From: Allium sativum | Lineage: Eukaryota; Streptophyta; Magnoliopsida; Asparagales; Amaryllidaceae | Direction of reading: 5' to 3' | Assembly: GCA_030737875.1 (NCBI GenBank) | Contig: CM060924.1 | Span: forward strand, 146,438,197-146,502,196 | Length of the DNA stretch: 64,000 bases | Shown: positions 1 to 10,560 of the stretch, piece by piece | Layout: each line of letters opens with the position of its first letter | Position numbering within the stretch: the first letter of the stretch is position 1 | Program-made: the position numbers and the translations under genes | Notes under the pieces: generated by a model | What the model was told of the DNA's origin: nothing | What the model saw: only the letters and a program-made list of their open reading frames with translations | Database searches by the model: none

Positions 1-30
<30 letters not shown>
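1..30. repeat. (TA)n microsatellite at window edge
   Basis: Thirty bases of uninterrupted TA dinucleotide. It probably continues outside the window. Confidence 0.9.
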
Positions 31-36
<6 letters not shown>

Positions 37-60
37 CATATTGTTTTTAATTGTTTGTGT

Positions 61-700
61 TTATGTGTGTTTATTGTTGAACAGAATAGTAGAACACAGA
101 ATACAAATTGCAGAAATGAAAATACATAATTGCGGAATACAAATTGCAGAATTTAAAATGCAAATATAAAATACATAGTACAACGAAACTTCTTGACCGA
201 GGTGAGCCATCACATGCGTCCCATCAAACGTAAAAGTAAAATCAAACGCACAAACAGCCATATCTTCTTGACCTACGTGAGCCATCACATGTGTCCCATC
301 AATAGCCCCAATACAGTTTTTAAAGAAAGGATAATATCAGGGTGAAGAACGAATTTGTTCTGGAATTCGGTTAAAATGAGAATCGGCCGGTCTAATAATA
401 TCGACTGCCAATAAGAGAACTGAATCCAAAACTTTATGAAAAATAACATTAATCGTACCGTTTGATTGTTGAAACCGCTCAGCAACCTGCCTTGTAGGGA
501 GAGCTAATGCAATAGTATATAGGAATACAACCACTATTTCTTTGACCGTTATGTGCATTGAGCGCTAAAACCCGTAATTTACTAACCGTTCACACAAGGA
601 TCTGAAACATAATTGCTTCATTCGAAAATTGGTATGACAACGATCTGCGTGTCCTGCTAGTATTTCATGAACCCAAGCGAGGCCGAAACTTAAGAAATTG
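61..700 (-). pseudogene. ALP1-like / PIF-Harbinger nuclease, downstream part (broken)
   Basis: Read on the minus strand from 699 down to 61, this is one frame with two stops. It carries the typical upstream half of a plant Harbinger transposase or ALP1-like DDE nuclease: WVHEILAGHADRCHTNFRM, then the helical segment FLYTIALALPTRQVAERF, then YYPFFKNCIGAIDGTHV, whose GAIDGTH contains the first catalytic Asp of the family. The in-frame stops are TAG at 565-567 and TGA at 337-339; the TGA replaces a codon just before YYPFF, consistent with CGA to TGA. Behind IDGTHVMAHVGQE a second copy, FDGTHVMAHLGQE, appears (DNA 190-221 against 265-302), and the following family motifs are missing. The frame continues exactly into 10384-10486 once element 1 and one target duplication are discounted. 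It is either a dead transposon gene or a decayed host ALP1-like gene. No terminal inverted repeats were found. Confidence 0.8.
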
Positions 701-1083
701 TGTAACACCCCACCTCCGCCAGGGTGGCTCTTGCAAGCACTCTGACTTTGGAGGGGCGTTTGAATCGGGTAAACATGCATAAAGATATATCAAGGCAGAA
801 CAAGAACATATGTATATATATAAACAGAGTAAATAAGATAAGTAAAACAGCGGAAGATTTCAAACTATTTCAAAACAAGTCTGGTACAACATAATGTCAA
901 CTTTCCAAATACACAAGTCTAGATAAAAATAACATCACTGAAAAACTGAAATACATAAGTATTATCCCCAAAATAAGTGATAACCATAGCTAGCTTCATG
1001 TCAAGACCGTACATGAGCTAAAATCCCACAAGCAAGCGATCAGAAATTCAAGCTAAGCTCCAATATTCCCACCCTAAGAACCT

Positions 1084-1103
1084 GGGGGGGGGGGGGGGGG
1101 GGG
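1084..1103. repeat. Poly-G tract, 20 G (16 G in the partner LTR)
   Basis: Uninterrupted G run in the 3' LTR. The matching run in the 5' LTR is 6933-6948 and has 16 G, so the tract has changed length since insertion or was mis-sequenced. Confidence 0.9.
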
Positions 1104-1550
1104 ACGGAAGAAAAGAGGCGAAAGAAAAACAGGTCAGTCAAAAAGACTGAGTAAGCCCTACTACAATCAATGTAAACTGATAAAATTAACTGGCATGAGA
1201 AGCAGGGATGAACATAAGGATAACAACATACTAGCATGATGATTAACTAACAAGGTAGATAAAGGTGTCATCGCATAATCAGGTTTAAGGTTTTTGCACC
1301 ACAGGTGTACTAGCAAACTAACATGACTTGAATAAACAAGAATTTATCCCTTGGCCCAGTATCAGGTGTTTGACTTAAATCAAGATCCAACTTCTTGGTA
1401 CCAATTCTAGTATAACAGGGTTAGGTGTTACCCCAATGTTTACATCGAAACAGGACGGAACAGAATGATCCATACAGAGATAGAGTTTGGGAAAAATAGG
1501 CTTTTACCACCCTAACAGATAAAGTACAGAAACGGAATGCTAACAATAAT

Positions 1551-1700
1551 GGGCCTTTACCACCCTAACAGAACAGAGTACAGAAACGGAATACTACAAT
1601 TAGGTGTACACTAGTAGTGGGCCTTTACCACCCTAACAGAACAGAGTACAGAAACGGAATACTACAATTAGGTGTACACTAGTAGTGGGCCTTTACCACC
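1551..1700. repeat. 68-bp tandem repeat inside element 1 LTR
   Basis: Units start at 1551, 1619 and 1687, each with GGGCCTTTACCACCCTAACAG; a diverged unit precedes them near 1500. The other LTR has the same array starting at 7408, 7476 and 7544. Both LTRs carry the same copy number, so the array predates insertion. Confidence 0.9.
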
Positions 1701-3302
1701 CTAACAGACGGTACCACGCAGAAACAGACGGGTGTTACCACCCAACAAAACAGACGGTACCTACAGAATCAGACAAAGCTAAGTGTACCATAAATCCTAC
1801 CCAAGCGATCGGCTCCCTAATACATAAATACCCTATGTCGGCCCCACGATAGGGTGTATCACTCCCTAAAGTGGCAACCAATTGGCACAGGCATATTTAC
1901 AGATGTCACGGCGTCTTACATCCTCAGAGGCAGACCGGGATCCATGCACGCACATGACCCGGTTGGAACGCACCATCAACACCCATCGCCATTATCAGAA
2001 TGAACCACTTATAATTAGTTCAGTAAGCGTGCCCGGACCCTACCTACAGTTGGGTCAAAGTTTTGATACCAGAAAGGGTTACTGACTAATATGGGTCCCA
2101 AACAACAAATGACTTAAGTATTCCCCCTTGTGTCCCCAGACTATCAGATTCAGATTAACTTATTAATAGAGTTCAGACATACAAAGTTCAGACGATCAGT
2201 TTTCAGACTAACGGATCAGATAACAGATTTACAAACTTGCCTAACTTGGTGTGGGTCCTACAGATCCGCAAAATAGGTTCGTTTAATTTATCAATCAAGT
2301 TAGTTTATCCAGACTAGGTATCAAATCGGTTCTCAGCCTTATCAAATTACTGAGTTGGATTGGTTAAGTATAGTTCAACTTAACCCCGTTAAATTACCGA
2401 GTTCAGATTGGTTAAGTGTAGGTTAACTTAACCCTAACCACTAGTCGTATTTTACGGTTAAGTGTCATTAAAAAATCAAGCTCGATTCCACTTAACCTAC
2501 CCATTCATGTCAAATTGGTTAAGTGTCATAAATCAAATTTACTTAACCTTATCATGTAGCATTAATTAATTTAATGCACCTTAACCTCTCACATTAGACC
2601 TCGTTGTGGTTACTAGTTAAGCCGGGCGTGTCCGGGTAGCTTTACACCACAACCTAGTCTAACCTCGGGTTCAAGCACAACTTGACCAACTTCTCACATT
2701 GGGTCCTACTGTTTGTAGCCACTAGTTAAGCCGGTTGATTCCGGGTAGATTTATGCTACAAACTCAACCCAACCTCGAGTTGGTCACACTTATATTTTCT
2801 AAGTGTCATGTCCATTATATTTCCAAAACATATTACAAGTTTTCAAGCATTTGGGTAGACCTAACTTAATAGGTAAATTTCCAATGGGTAGACCTAACTT
2901 AATAGGTAAATTCCCACTCTTATGTTTTTATGTCCTTTAAGTTTACCCAACCCCAAACGCAATCCCATCGCTTACATATCGCAATAGCGCATAAAGGATA
3001 GAAAGAGGGAACTTGGCATAATCATGACATAAAGGTGTTGAAGCCACAAGTTTAATCATGGTGGCATATGAAATGTACATATGTTCATATACTTGCATAT
3101 TACATTTTTAGGCCTCAAAAGCATGCATAAAACCAAACTTAGCATATTGGTGATACATGGTGATAAATGACATGTAAAAGTTGCCATAAGTTCGCATTTA
3201 GCCTCACATGCAAGTTATCATAAGGGATATGATAACTTACATGTTGCCAAAATGCAACCTTAGCATAAAGCTTGAAGCTTTAAGCTCACAAACCCAAGGT
3301 AA

Positions 3303-3640
3303 GCTTGCATAACATGATAACATGAGCAAAATGATCAACCCAAACTTGCATATCATATGACAAACTTGCATATCAAACTTGCATAACATAACATGATAAA
3401 CTTGCATATCATATGACAAACTTGCATATCAAACTTGCATAACATAACATGATAAACTTGCATATCACAACATGGCAAACTTGCATAGCATAACATGATA
3501 AACTTGCATATCAAACTTGCATAACATAACATGATAAACTTGCTTATCATAACATATCAAACTTGCATAACATGACATAGTAAACTTGCATATCATGGCA
3601 AACTTGCATATCATAATGATTAACCAAACTTGCATCATTC
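3303..3640. repeat. CTTGCAT-rich short tandem array in element 1 LTR
   Basis: Irregular repeats of AAACTTGCATATCA and CTTGCATAACATAACATG, about 10 to 36 bp per unit. The partner array lies at 9160-9512 and differs in unit order, as expected for slippage. Long apparent open frames across it are low complexity and not genes. Confidence 0.85.
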
Positions 3641-3982
3641 ATTTAACTTTAGAGTTTAAATATGAAAGTAGAAAAGGGCTTACAATGCTTATGAAGACAC
3701 AAAAATATAAAGATCGAGACAAAGCCCTTATGCAATCAAATAAACCCAAAACGCAAGCTCCAATAGAAAAACCTTTGAGCCAAAATGATCAAAACTCTTG
3801 CTTTATGATGTAAATATGGAAACTTGACTTGAATGCAAGCTAATGATGCTCATACAAGCTTGAAAACACTTGTATGCATTGAAAATCTCTCATAGAAATA
3901 ACTTAGGAATTTTATGAAGAGAGTGGAGGCCATGAGAGGAATGATTTTGCCATAGTTTAGTTACTTGAATGAATAATGATGA

Positions 3983-4012
3983 TTTAGGGTTAGGTTAGGG
4001 GCTTATTTATAG
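3983..4012 (-). promoter_or_regulatory. Element 1 LTR promoter: TATA box followed by telo-box-like sequence (3' LTR copy)
   Basis: On the minus strand CTATAAATA (4012-4004) is followed within about 4 bases by CCCTAACCTAACCCTAAA (4000-3983). TATA sits about 495 bp from the LTR start, so U3 is short and R-U5 very long. The telo-box (AAACCCTAA) is a known plant promoter motif near transcription starts; its role here is inference. The 5' LTR copy is at 9860-9889. Confidence 0.65.
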
Positions 4013-4151
4013 GATTCGGATGTGTTTTAGACCCTTAGATTAACCCTAGGTTAGATTAGGACCATCAGATCTCGGAAGCTTCCAGAAAACAGCCCCAAAA
4101 CACAGCCCAACCCAAAAATGGTGCATCAGGCCAAACTGGCCGAGCACCCCC

Positions 4152-4225
4152 GTCGACACCCAAGTCGACAGGGCTGTCGACTTGGTCCTAGCCAAGTCGA
4201 CTGCCCAGTCGACAGGCCTGTCGAC
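4152..4225. promoter_or_regulatory. Six GTCGAC palindromes in a regular array in U3 (3' LTR copy)
   Basis: GTCGAC occurs at 4152, 4164, 4176, 4196, 4208 and 4220, giving spacings 12, 12, 20, 12, 12, symmetric about a centre near 4188. It lies 140-220 bp upstream of the TATA box in element orientation. Possible dyad binding-site array; no factor is assigned. Confidence 0.6.
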
Positions 4226-4506
4226 TGGGGTAGCTAGGCGGGAATTTTCCCACCTGCGCCCAATTGCCCCAATTTCGAAATTTGAACCTGAATTTCAAAT
4301 CTGTTTTGAACTTTGAATTTTCAGAAAACTTCTTCGGGCCTTAACCGGGTCATACGGACTCCGATTTTCGAAAACTCAGACTCTATTTCGCGTATTTTTC
4401 CGAGACGAACGCAATGGCATAGCCCGTTTCCCTTGATTCCGATTTATAAATTAAGTTCTGCCTCGATTTACGATATAACAGGTTATCAGAAACACGGGTT
4501 GTTACA

Positions 4507-4540
4507 TTCTCCCCTCCTTAAAGGATTTCGTCCTCGAAAT
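4507..4540 (-). other. Element 1 polypurine tract
   Basis: On the minus strand the block reads ACGAAATCC...AAGGAGGGGAGAA directly against the LTR start TGTAAC. It primes plus-strand DNA synthesis in LTR elements. A nearly identical block precedes the right LTR of element 3. Confidence 0.85.
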
Positions 4541-5365
4541 CTTCAAGTTAGGAAGAACGCATCCTACCATCCATCATCCATCTACTCAAATCATCATTCA
4601 CGAGCAATCATTGTCCTTAAAGATTCTAATGCGGTATGAACATATGCAAAAGGTGTGTGTATATGTTCTTATCTAATGCAAAGATCCTCAATGCAAAGTA
4701 TGTTAGTGAAATGAATCCATTATGTATGCAAATAGTCCTAATCATATAATACTATATGTGTGCACAAACATTCGTCCATATGCAACATCCACGTGCTGAA
4801 TTAACCATCTTGCAACCATAAGAATTGAAAATGTACACACGTCCATATGCAATATGAGAGTGTATTTCAAGCCGATCTAGTGCCTAGTGTGTGTTTATGC
4901 ATCCACGAGCAACCACTAGCAACCACTTGCATCCACTTGCAACCATCAAACATAACATGTCTCAAACACATGTTTACATCCATAGGATTCCTATCTCAAC
5001 AAGATACAGTCGAGTGATGGAAGTGAGTACATATAAAACAAAAACTTGGTACATATACTTACAGACTACTAGTACAGATCAGATTTCCCCAAATGATTCT
5101 TAGGAAACTAAGCATGGTAGAAACCCAGAATGTATTCGTCATAGTCACCCTTATGCCCAACACAGATACTCTCAAACCCCAATTTATCACAAACAGATGA
5201 GTTATAACTCTCAGGGAGTTTGAGACTATTACCAGATCAGAAGCAAGACTAGCATTAAAGTACCGAGTTTCCATTACAGAATCGAAATACCAGAAAAAGA
5301 GTTTCAAACTGAAAATCAGATAAGGAAAATTAAACATCATACAGACAAATTATTCTAGCCCTAAT
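4541..5365 (-). other. Element 1 non-coding region between gag and polypurine tract
   Basis: There is no coding signal. It includes a decamer-type repeat near 4905-4950 (GCAACCACTA, GCAACCACTT, GCATCCACTT). The part next to the polypurine tract matches element 3 (about 58540-59000), so this tail is shared by both group A elements. Confidence 0.7.
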
Positions 5366-6334
5366 CTATTCACTCGTCATGCGAGTATTCACCGTTCCTT
5401 CCGATGTAGTCCCTTTCTTCTTCGGGCAGTCCCTAGTGAAGTGTCCCATCTCTCCACAGTTAAAGCAAGTGCCCTTCCTCTTTCTGCAATCCTTGTTTAG
5501 ATGAGTTGAGCTTCCACAAGTAAAGCACTTCTTTTCCTTCTTATCTTCAGACTTCTCCTCCTTCTTTTGCATTTCCTTTTTGGGCCCCGTTTTCTTGTTT
5601 TGAGACTCATTCACCTTGACCTCCTTCTTTGCACTCTTGTTCTCTTCATTGAATAGGGCCATATCTACCAAACTCTCAAACGTAGCCCCCATGGGCACAT
5701 GAGACATAGCTAACTCCTGTAACGGCTCATTCAATCCTCTAGCAAAACGAAGAGCCTTCTTCTGAGTAGTACTCACCATATCCAAGCCAAAACGAGCTAA
5801 TTGATTGAACTTGTTCACATATTCTTTGACAGACATGTCTCCTTGCTTCAAAGCAATAAACCTCTCTATTTGCAAATTCTCTTCAGCAGAAGACAGAAAC
5901 TTAAGCCCGGATCTTGTCCTGAAATCGGCCCAAGTCTCAATGGGCCTAGTCGCGGTGGTGATCTCCCACCAATAAGTGGCTTCATCCTTCATAAGCCAAA
6001 CCGCCAACAAGATCTTTCTCTGATCATCTAATCCAAAGATAGCGAATAAATCCTTGGTCTCTTTCAACCAATTCCGGGCCTCTACAAAAGTCTCGGTACC
6101 TAGAAAGTTCTTGCCACCCATTGCTTTGAAGTCCTTGCAAATCTTCGTGAACTCTACTGGAGGATGCTGAGGGGGAGGAGGAGGAGGAACCTCAGCGACA
6201 GGAGGAGGAGGAACATTAACCACCGGAGGAGGAGTAACATTTGCGGGGCCGGCTTCGGTCGCCCTAGCCTCCATAAGTCTCCTATACCAAACATGAACTT
6301 GCACTCCCTCTGAGATAACAAAGTTATCTGTCAT
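5366..6334 (-). CDS. gag: Retrotransposon gag polyprotein with two CCHC zinc knuckles
   Basis: An intact 322-residue frame without stops. Gag forms the cytoplasmic particle and binds element RNA. A proline-rich segment spans residues about 34-59 (PPPPP runs). A Ty3-type capsid region follows (about 62-230) with the usual pattern FVEARNWL...WLMKDEATYWWEI. Next is a Lys/Glu-rich linker (235-269). Two nucleocapsid knuckles of form CX2CX4HX4C use C270, C273, H278, C283 and C290, C293, H298, C303. The frame ends 19 residues after the second knuckle with no protease or reverse transcriptase behind it, unlike full gag-pol. The start ATG is preceded by a 211-bp leader from the 5' LTR. An intact gag in an element without pol suggests selection for packaging in cis, with pol supplied in trans (inference). 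Confidence 0.93.
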   Translation of the reverse strand: MTDNFVISEGVQVHVWYRRLMEARATEAGPANVTPPPVVNVPPPPVAEVPPPPPPQHPPVEFTKICKDFKAMGGKNFLGTETFVEARNWLKETKDLFAIFGLDDQRKILLAVWLMKDEATYWWEITTATRPIETWADFRTRSGLKFLSSAEENLQIERFIALKQGDMSVKEYVNKFNQLARFGLDMVSTTQKKALRFARGLNEPLQELAMSHVPMGATFESLVDMALFNEENKSAKKEVKVNESQNKKTGPKKEMQKKEEKSEDKKEKKCFTCGSSTHLNKDCRKRKGTCFNCGEMGHFTRDCPKKKGTTSEGTVNTRMTSE

Positions 6335-6530
6335 ACTTGAAACGAAGGAAAAGATAGATTCAGAACGAGGGAACTAAGAATAGATAACTAAGGATTGTGC
6401 TAATGGCTTTTTGGGGAATAGCCTTTAAAATAAACTAGACTTTTCTTTGGAAAATACTTTATACTTGGTTTTGAAACTAGTTTTCCAAAAGTTTTAAAAA
6501 CCTTTTTTTTGTTCCTTCTCGTAAACCATA

Positions 6531-6545
6531 TGCTCTGATATCAAA
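6531..6545 (-). other. Element 1 primer-binding site (initiator tRNA-Met type)
   Basis: On the minus strand TTTGATATCAGAGCA follows the 5' LTR end directly. It matches the plant iMet-tRNA 3' complement TGGTATCAGAGC with small differences. Confidence 0.85.
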
Positions 6546-9500
6546 TGTAACACCCCACCTCCGCCAGGGTGGCTCTTGCAAGCACTCTGACTTTGGAGGG
6601 GCGTTTGAATCGGGTAAACATGCATAAAGATATATCAAGGCAGAACAAGAACATATGTATATATATATATAAACAGAGTAAATAAGATAAGTAAAACGGC
6701 GGAAGATTTCAAACTATTTCAAAACAAGTCTGGTACAACATAATGTCAACTTTCCAAATACACAAGTCTAGATAAAAATAACATCACTGAAAAACTGAAA
6801 TACATAAGTACTATCCCCAAAATAAGTGATAACCATAGCTAGCTTCATGTCAAGACCGTACATGAGCTAAAATCCCACAAGCAAGCGATCAAAAATCCAA
6901 GCTAAGCTCCAATATTCCCACCCTGAGAACCTGGGGGGGGGGGGGGGGAACGGAAGAAAAGAGGCGAAAGAAAAACAGGTCAGTCAAAAAGACTGAGTAA
7001 GCCCTACTACAATCAATGTAAACTGATAAAGTTAACTGGCATGAGAAGCAGGGATGAACATAAGGATAACAACATACTAGCATGATGATTAACTAACAAG
7101 GTAGATAAAGGTGTCATCGCATAATCAGGTTTAAGGTTTTTGCACCACAGGTGTACTAGCAAACTAATATGACTTGAATAAACAAGAATTTATCCCTTGG
7201 CCTAAACTTGGCCCAGTATCAGGTGTTTGACTTAAATCAAGATCTAACTTCTTGGTACCAATTCTAGTATAACAGGGTTAGGTGTTACCCCAATGTTTAC
7301 ATCGAAACAGGACAGAACAGAATGGTCCATACAGAGATAGAGTTTGGGAAAAATGGGGTTTTACCACCCTAACAGATAAAGTACAGAAACGGAATGCTAA
7401 CAATAATGGGCTTTTACCACCCTAACAGAACAGAGTACAGAAACGGAATACTACAATTAGGTGTACACTAGTAGTGGGCCTTTACCACCCTAACAGAACA
7501 GAGTACAGAAACGGAATACTACAATTAGGTGTACACTAGTAGTGGGCCTTTACCACCCTAACAGACGGTACCACGCAGAAACAGACGGGTGTTACCACCC
7601 AACAAAACAGACGGTACCTACAGAATCAGACAGAGCTAAGTGTACCCTAAATCCTACCCAAGCGATCGGCTCCCTAATACATAAATACCCTATGTCGGCC
7701 CCACGATAGGGTGTATCACTCCCTAAAGTGGCAACCAATTGGCATAGGCATATTTACAGATGTCACGGCGTCTTACATCCTCAGAGGCAGACCGGGATCC
7801 ATGCACGCACATGACCCGGTTGGAACGCACCATCAACACCCATCGCCATTATCAGAATGAACCACTTATAATTAGTTCAGTAAGCGTGCCCGGACCCTAC
7901 CTACAGTTGGGTCAAAGTTTTGATACCAGAAAGGGTTACTGACTAATATGGGTCCCAAACAACAAATGACACAAGTATTCCCCCTTGTGTCCCCAGACTA
8001 TCAGATTCAGATTAACTTATTAACAGAGTTCAGACATACAAAGTTCAGACGATCAGTTTTCAGACTAACGGATCAGATAACAGATTTACAAACTTGCCTA
8101 ACTTGGTGTGGGTCCTACAGATCCGCAAAACAGGTTCGTTTAATTTATCAATCAAGTTAGTTTATCCAGACCAGATATCAAATCGGTTCTCAGCCTTATC
8201 TAATTACCGAGTTGGATTGGTTAAGTATAGTTCAACTTAACCCCGTTAAATTACCGAGTTCAGATTGGTTAAGTGTAGGTTAACTTAACCCTAACCACTA
8301 GTCGTATTTTACGGTTAAGTGTCATTAAAAAATCAAACCCGGTTCCACTTAACCTACCCATTCATGTCAAATTGGTTAAGTGTCATAAATCAAATTTACT
8401 TAACCTTATCATGTAGCATTAATTAATTTAATGCACCTTAACCTCTCACATTAGACCTCGTTGTGGTTACTAGTTAAGCCGGGCGGGTCCGGGTAGCTTT
8501 ACACCACAACCTAGTCTAACCTCGGGTTCAAGCACAACTTGATCAACTTCTCACATTGGGTCCTATTGTTTGTAGCCACTAGTTAAGCCGGTTGGTTCCG
8601 GGTAGATTTATGCTACAAACTCAACCCAACCTCGAGTTGGTCACACTTATATTTTCTAAGTGTCATGTCCATTATATTTCCAAAACATATTACAAGTTTT
8701 CAAGCATTTGGGTAGACCTAACTTAATAGGTAAATTCCCAATGGGTAGACCTAACTTAATAGGTAAATTCCCACTCTTATGTTTTTATGTCCTTTAAGTT
8801 TACCCAACCCCAAACGCAATCCCATCGCTTACATATCGCAATAGCGCATAAATGATAGAAAGAGGGAACTTGGCATAATCATGACATAAAGGTGTTGAAG
8901 CCACAAGTTTAATCATGGTGGCATATGAAATGTACATATGTTCATATACTTGCATATTACATTTTTAGGCCTCAAAAGCATGCATAAAACCAAACTTAGC
9001 ATATTGGTGATACATGGTGATAAATGACATGTAAAAGTTGCCATAAGTTCGCATTTAGCCTCACATGCAAGTTATCATAAGGGATATGATAACTTACATG
9101 TTGCCAAAATGCAACCTTAGCATAAAGCTTGAAGCTTTAAGCTCATAAACCCAAGGTAAGCTTGCATAACATGATAACATGAGCAAAATGATCAACCCAA
9201 ACTTGCATATCATATGACAAACTTGCATATCAAACTTGCATAACATAACATGATAAACTTGCATATCATATGACAAACTTGCATATCAAACTTGCATAAC
9301 ATAACATGATAAACTTGCATATCACAACATGGCAAACTTGCATAGCATAACATGATAAACTTGCATATCATATGACAAACTTGCATATCAAACTTGCATA
9401 ACATAACATGATAAACTTGCTTATCATAACATATCAAACTTGCATAACATGACATAGTAAACTTGCATATCATGGCAAACTTGCATATCATAATGATTAA

Positions 9501-10383
9501 CCAAACTTGCATCATTCATTTAACTTTAGAGTTTAAATATGAAAGTAGAAAAGGGCTTACAATGCTTATGAAGACACAAAAATATATAGATTGAGACAAA
9601 GCCCTTATGCAATCAAATAAACCCAAAATGCAAGCTCCAATAGAAAAACCCTTGAGCCAAAATGATCAAAACTCTTGCTTTATGATGTAAATATGGAAAC
9701 TTGACTTGAATGCAAGCTAATGATGCTCATACAAGCTTGAAAACACTTGTATGCATTGAAAATCTCTCATAGAAATAACTTAGGAATTTTATGAAGAGAG
9801 TGGAGGCCATGAGAGGAATGATTTTGCCATAGTTTAGTTACTTGAATGAATAATGATGATTTAGGGTTAGGTTAGGGGCTTATTTATAGGATTAGGATGT
9901 GTTTTAGACCCTTAGATTAACCCTAGGTTAGATTAGGACCATCAGATCTCGGAAGCTTCCAGAAAACAGCCCCAAAACACAGCCCAACCCAAAAACGGTG
10001 CATCAGGCAAAACTGGCCGAGCACCCCCGTCGACACCCAAGTCGACAGGACTATCGACTTGGTCCTAGCCAAGTCGACTGCCCAGTCGACAGGCCTGTCG
10101 ACTGGGGTAGCTAGGCGGGAATTTTCCCACCTGTGCCCAATGGCCCCAATTTCGAAATTTGAACCTGAATTTTATATCTGTTTTGAACTTTGAATTTTCA
10201 GAAAACTTCTTCGGGCCTTAACCGGGTCATACGGACTCCGATTTTCGAAAACTCAGACTCTATTTCACGTATTTTTCCGAGACGAACGCAATGGCATAGC
10301 CCGTTTCCCTTGATTCAGATTTATAAATTAAGTTCTGCCTCGATTTACGATATAATAGGTTATCAGAAACACGGGTTGTTACA
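6546..10383 (-). repeat. Element 1 5' LTR (3,838 bp)
   Basis: Partner of 701-4506. It includes TATA at 9881-9889, telo-box at 9860-9877, the GTCGAC array at 10029-10102 (third site changed to ATCGAC at 10053), and 16 G at 6933-6948. LTR divergence looks like one to a few percent by eye, so the insertion is not brand new. Confidence 0.95.
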
Positions 10384-10486
10384 AATTGTGTATTCTTCTC
10401 CTTTCTCGTGTTTGATTAGCCATAATTTCTAGAATATCTACCACATCTTTCAAATCTTCAGTACCAGATTCGTCACTATCTGTCAT
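10384..10486 (-). pseudogene. ALP1-like / Harbinger nuclease, N-terminal part
   Basis: The minus-strand ATG is at 10486-10484. The N-terminus is acidic (MTDSDESGTEDLKDVVDIL) and then basic (RERRRIHN), matching the usual lead-in of plant ALP1-like proteins. It is cut by element 1 after the Asn codon; removing the element and one AATTG copy joins it in frame to 699 and below. An upstream in-frame extension to 10705 exists but looks like promoter and leader, because a TATA box lies inside it. Confidence 0.75.
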
Positions 10487-10549
10487 AATTGGTTGAAGAA
10501 CTAGAGGAAAATGGACAAACAGTATGGTGATGTAGTGTTGATATGGTGG

Positions 10550-10560
10550 AATATATATAG
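10550..10560 (-). promoter_or_regulatory. Putative TATA box of the ALP1-like gene
   Basis: CTATATATATT on the minus strand, about 65-75 bp upstream of the ATG at 10486, which is the spacing of a plant core promoter with a short leader. Confidence 0.5.

Larger units (their letters stand above)
701..4506 (-). repeat. Element 1 3' LTR (3,806 bp)
   Basis: It matches 6546-10383 almost throughout, with scattered substitutions and small indels. In element orientation it starts TGTAACAACCCG at 4506 and ends GGTGTTACA at 701. It contains a 68-bp tandem repeat (1551-1700), a run of 20 G (1084-1103), an array of short CTTGCAT repeats (3303-3640), the TATA box (4004-4012) and the GTCGAC array (4152-4225). 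Confidence 0.95.
701..10383 (-). mobile_element. Element 1: TR-GAG type LTR retrotransposon (Ty3/gypsy, group A)
   Basis: This complete non-autonomous element is 9.68 kb long and flanked by the 5-bp duplication AATTG (696-700 and 10384-10388). LTRs are 701-4506 (3' LTR) and 6546-10383 (5' LTR). The internal region 4507-6545 is only 2.04 kb. Orientation is minus: the primer-binding site lies at 6531-6545 and the polypurine block at 4507-4540. It encodes gag but no protease, reverse transcriptase or integrase, so it fits the published TR-GAG class of plant elements. The polypurine context and the TGTAAC LTR start resemble Tekay/Del chromoviruses (family knowledge, not tested here). It landed in the first coding part of an ALP1-like gene. 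Confidence 0.93.

Noticed and set aside
3303..3640. Regular short repeats that might suggest a CRISPR-like array
   Set aside because: The units are tandem and overlapping, without unique spacers of constant length; the region is LTR low-complexity DNA of a plant element.
3983..4000. Interstitial telomere repeat
   Set aside because: Only about two and a half imperfect units, at a fixed promoter position in both LTRs; better read as a telo-box-like element.
9210..9515. 101-codon minus-strand open frame
   Set aside because: It is a translation of the CTTGCAT repeat array (repeating CKFDMQVCHMI) and has no independent coding signal.
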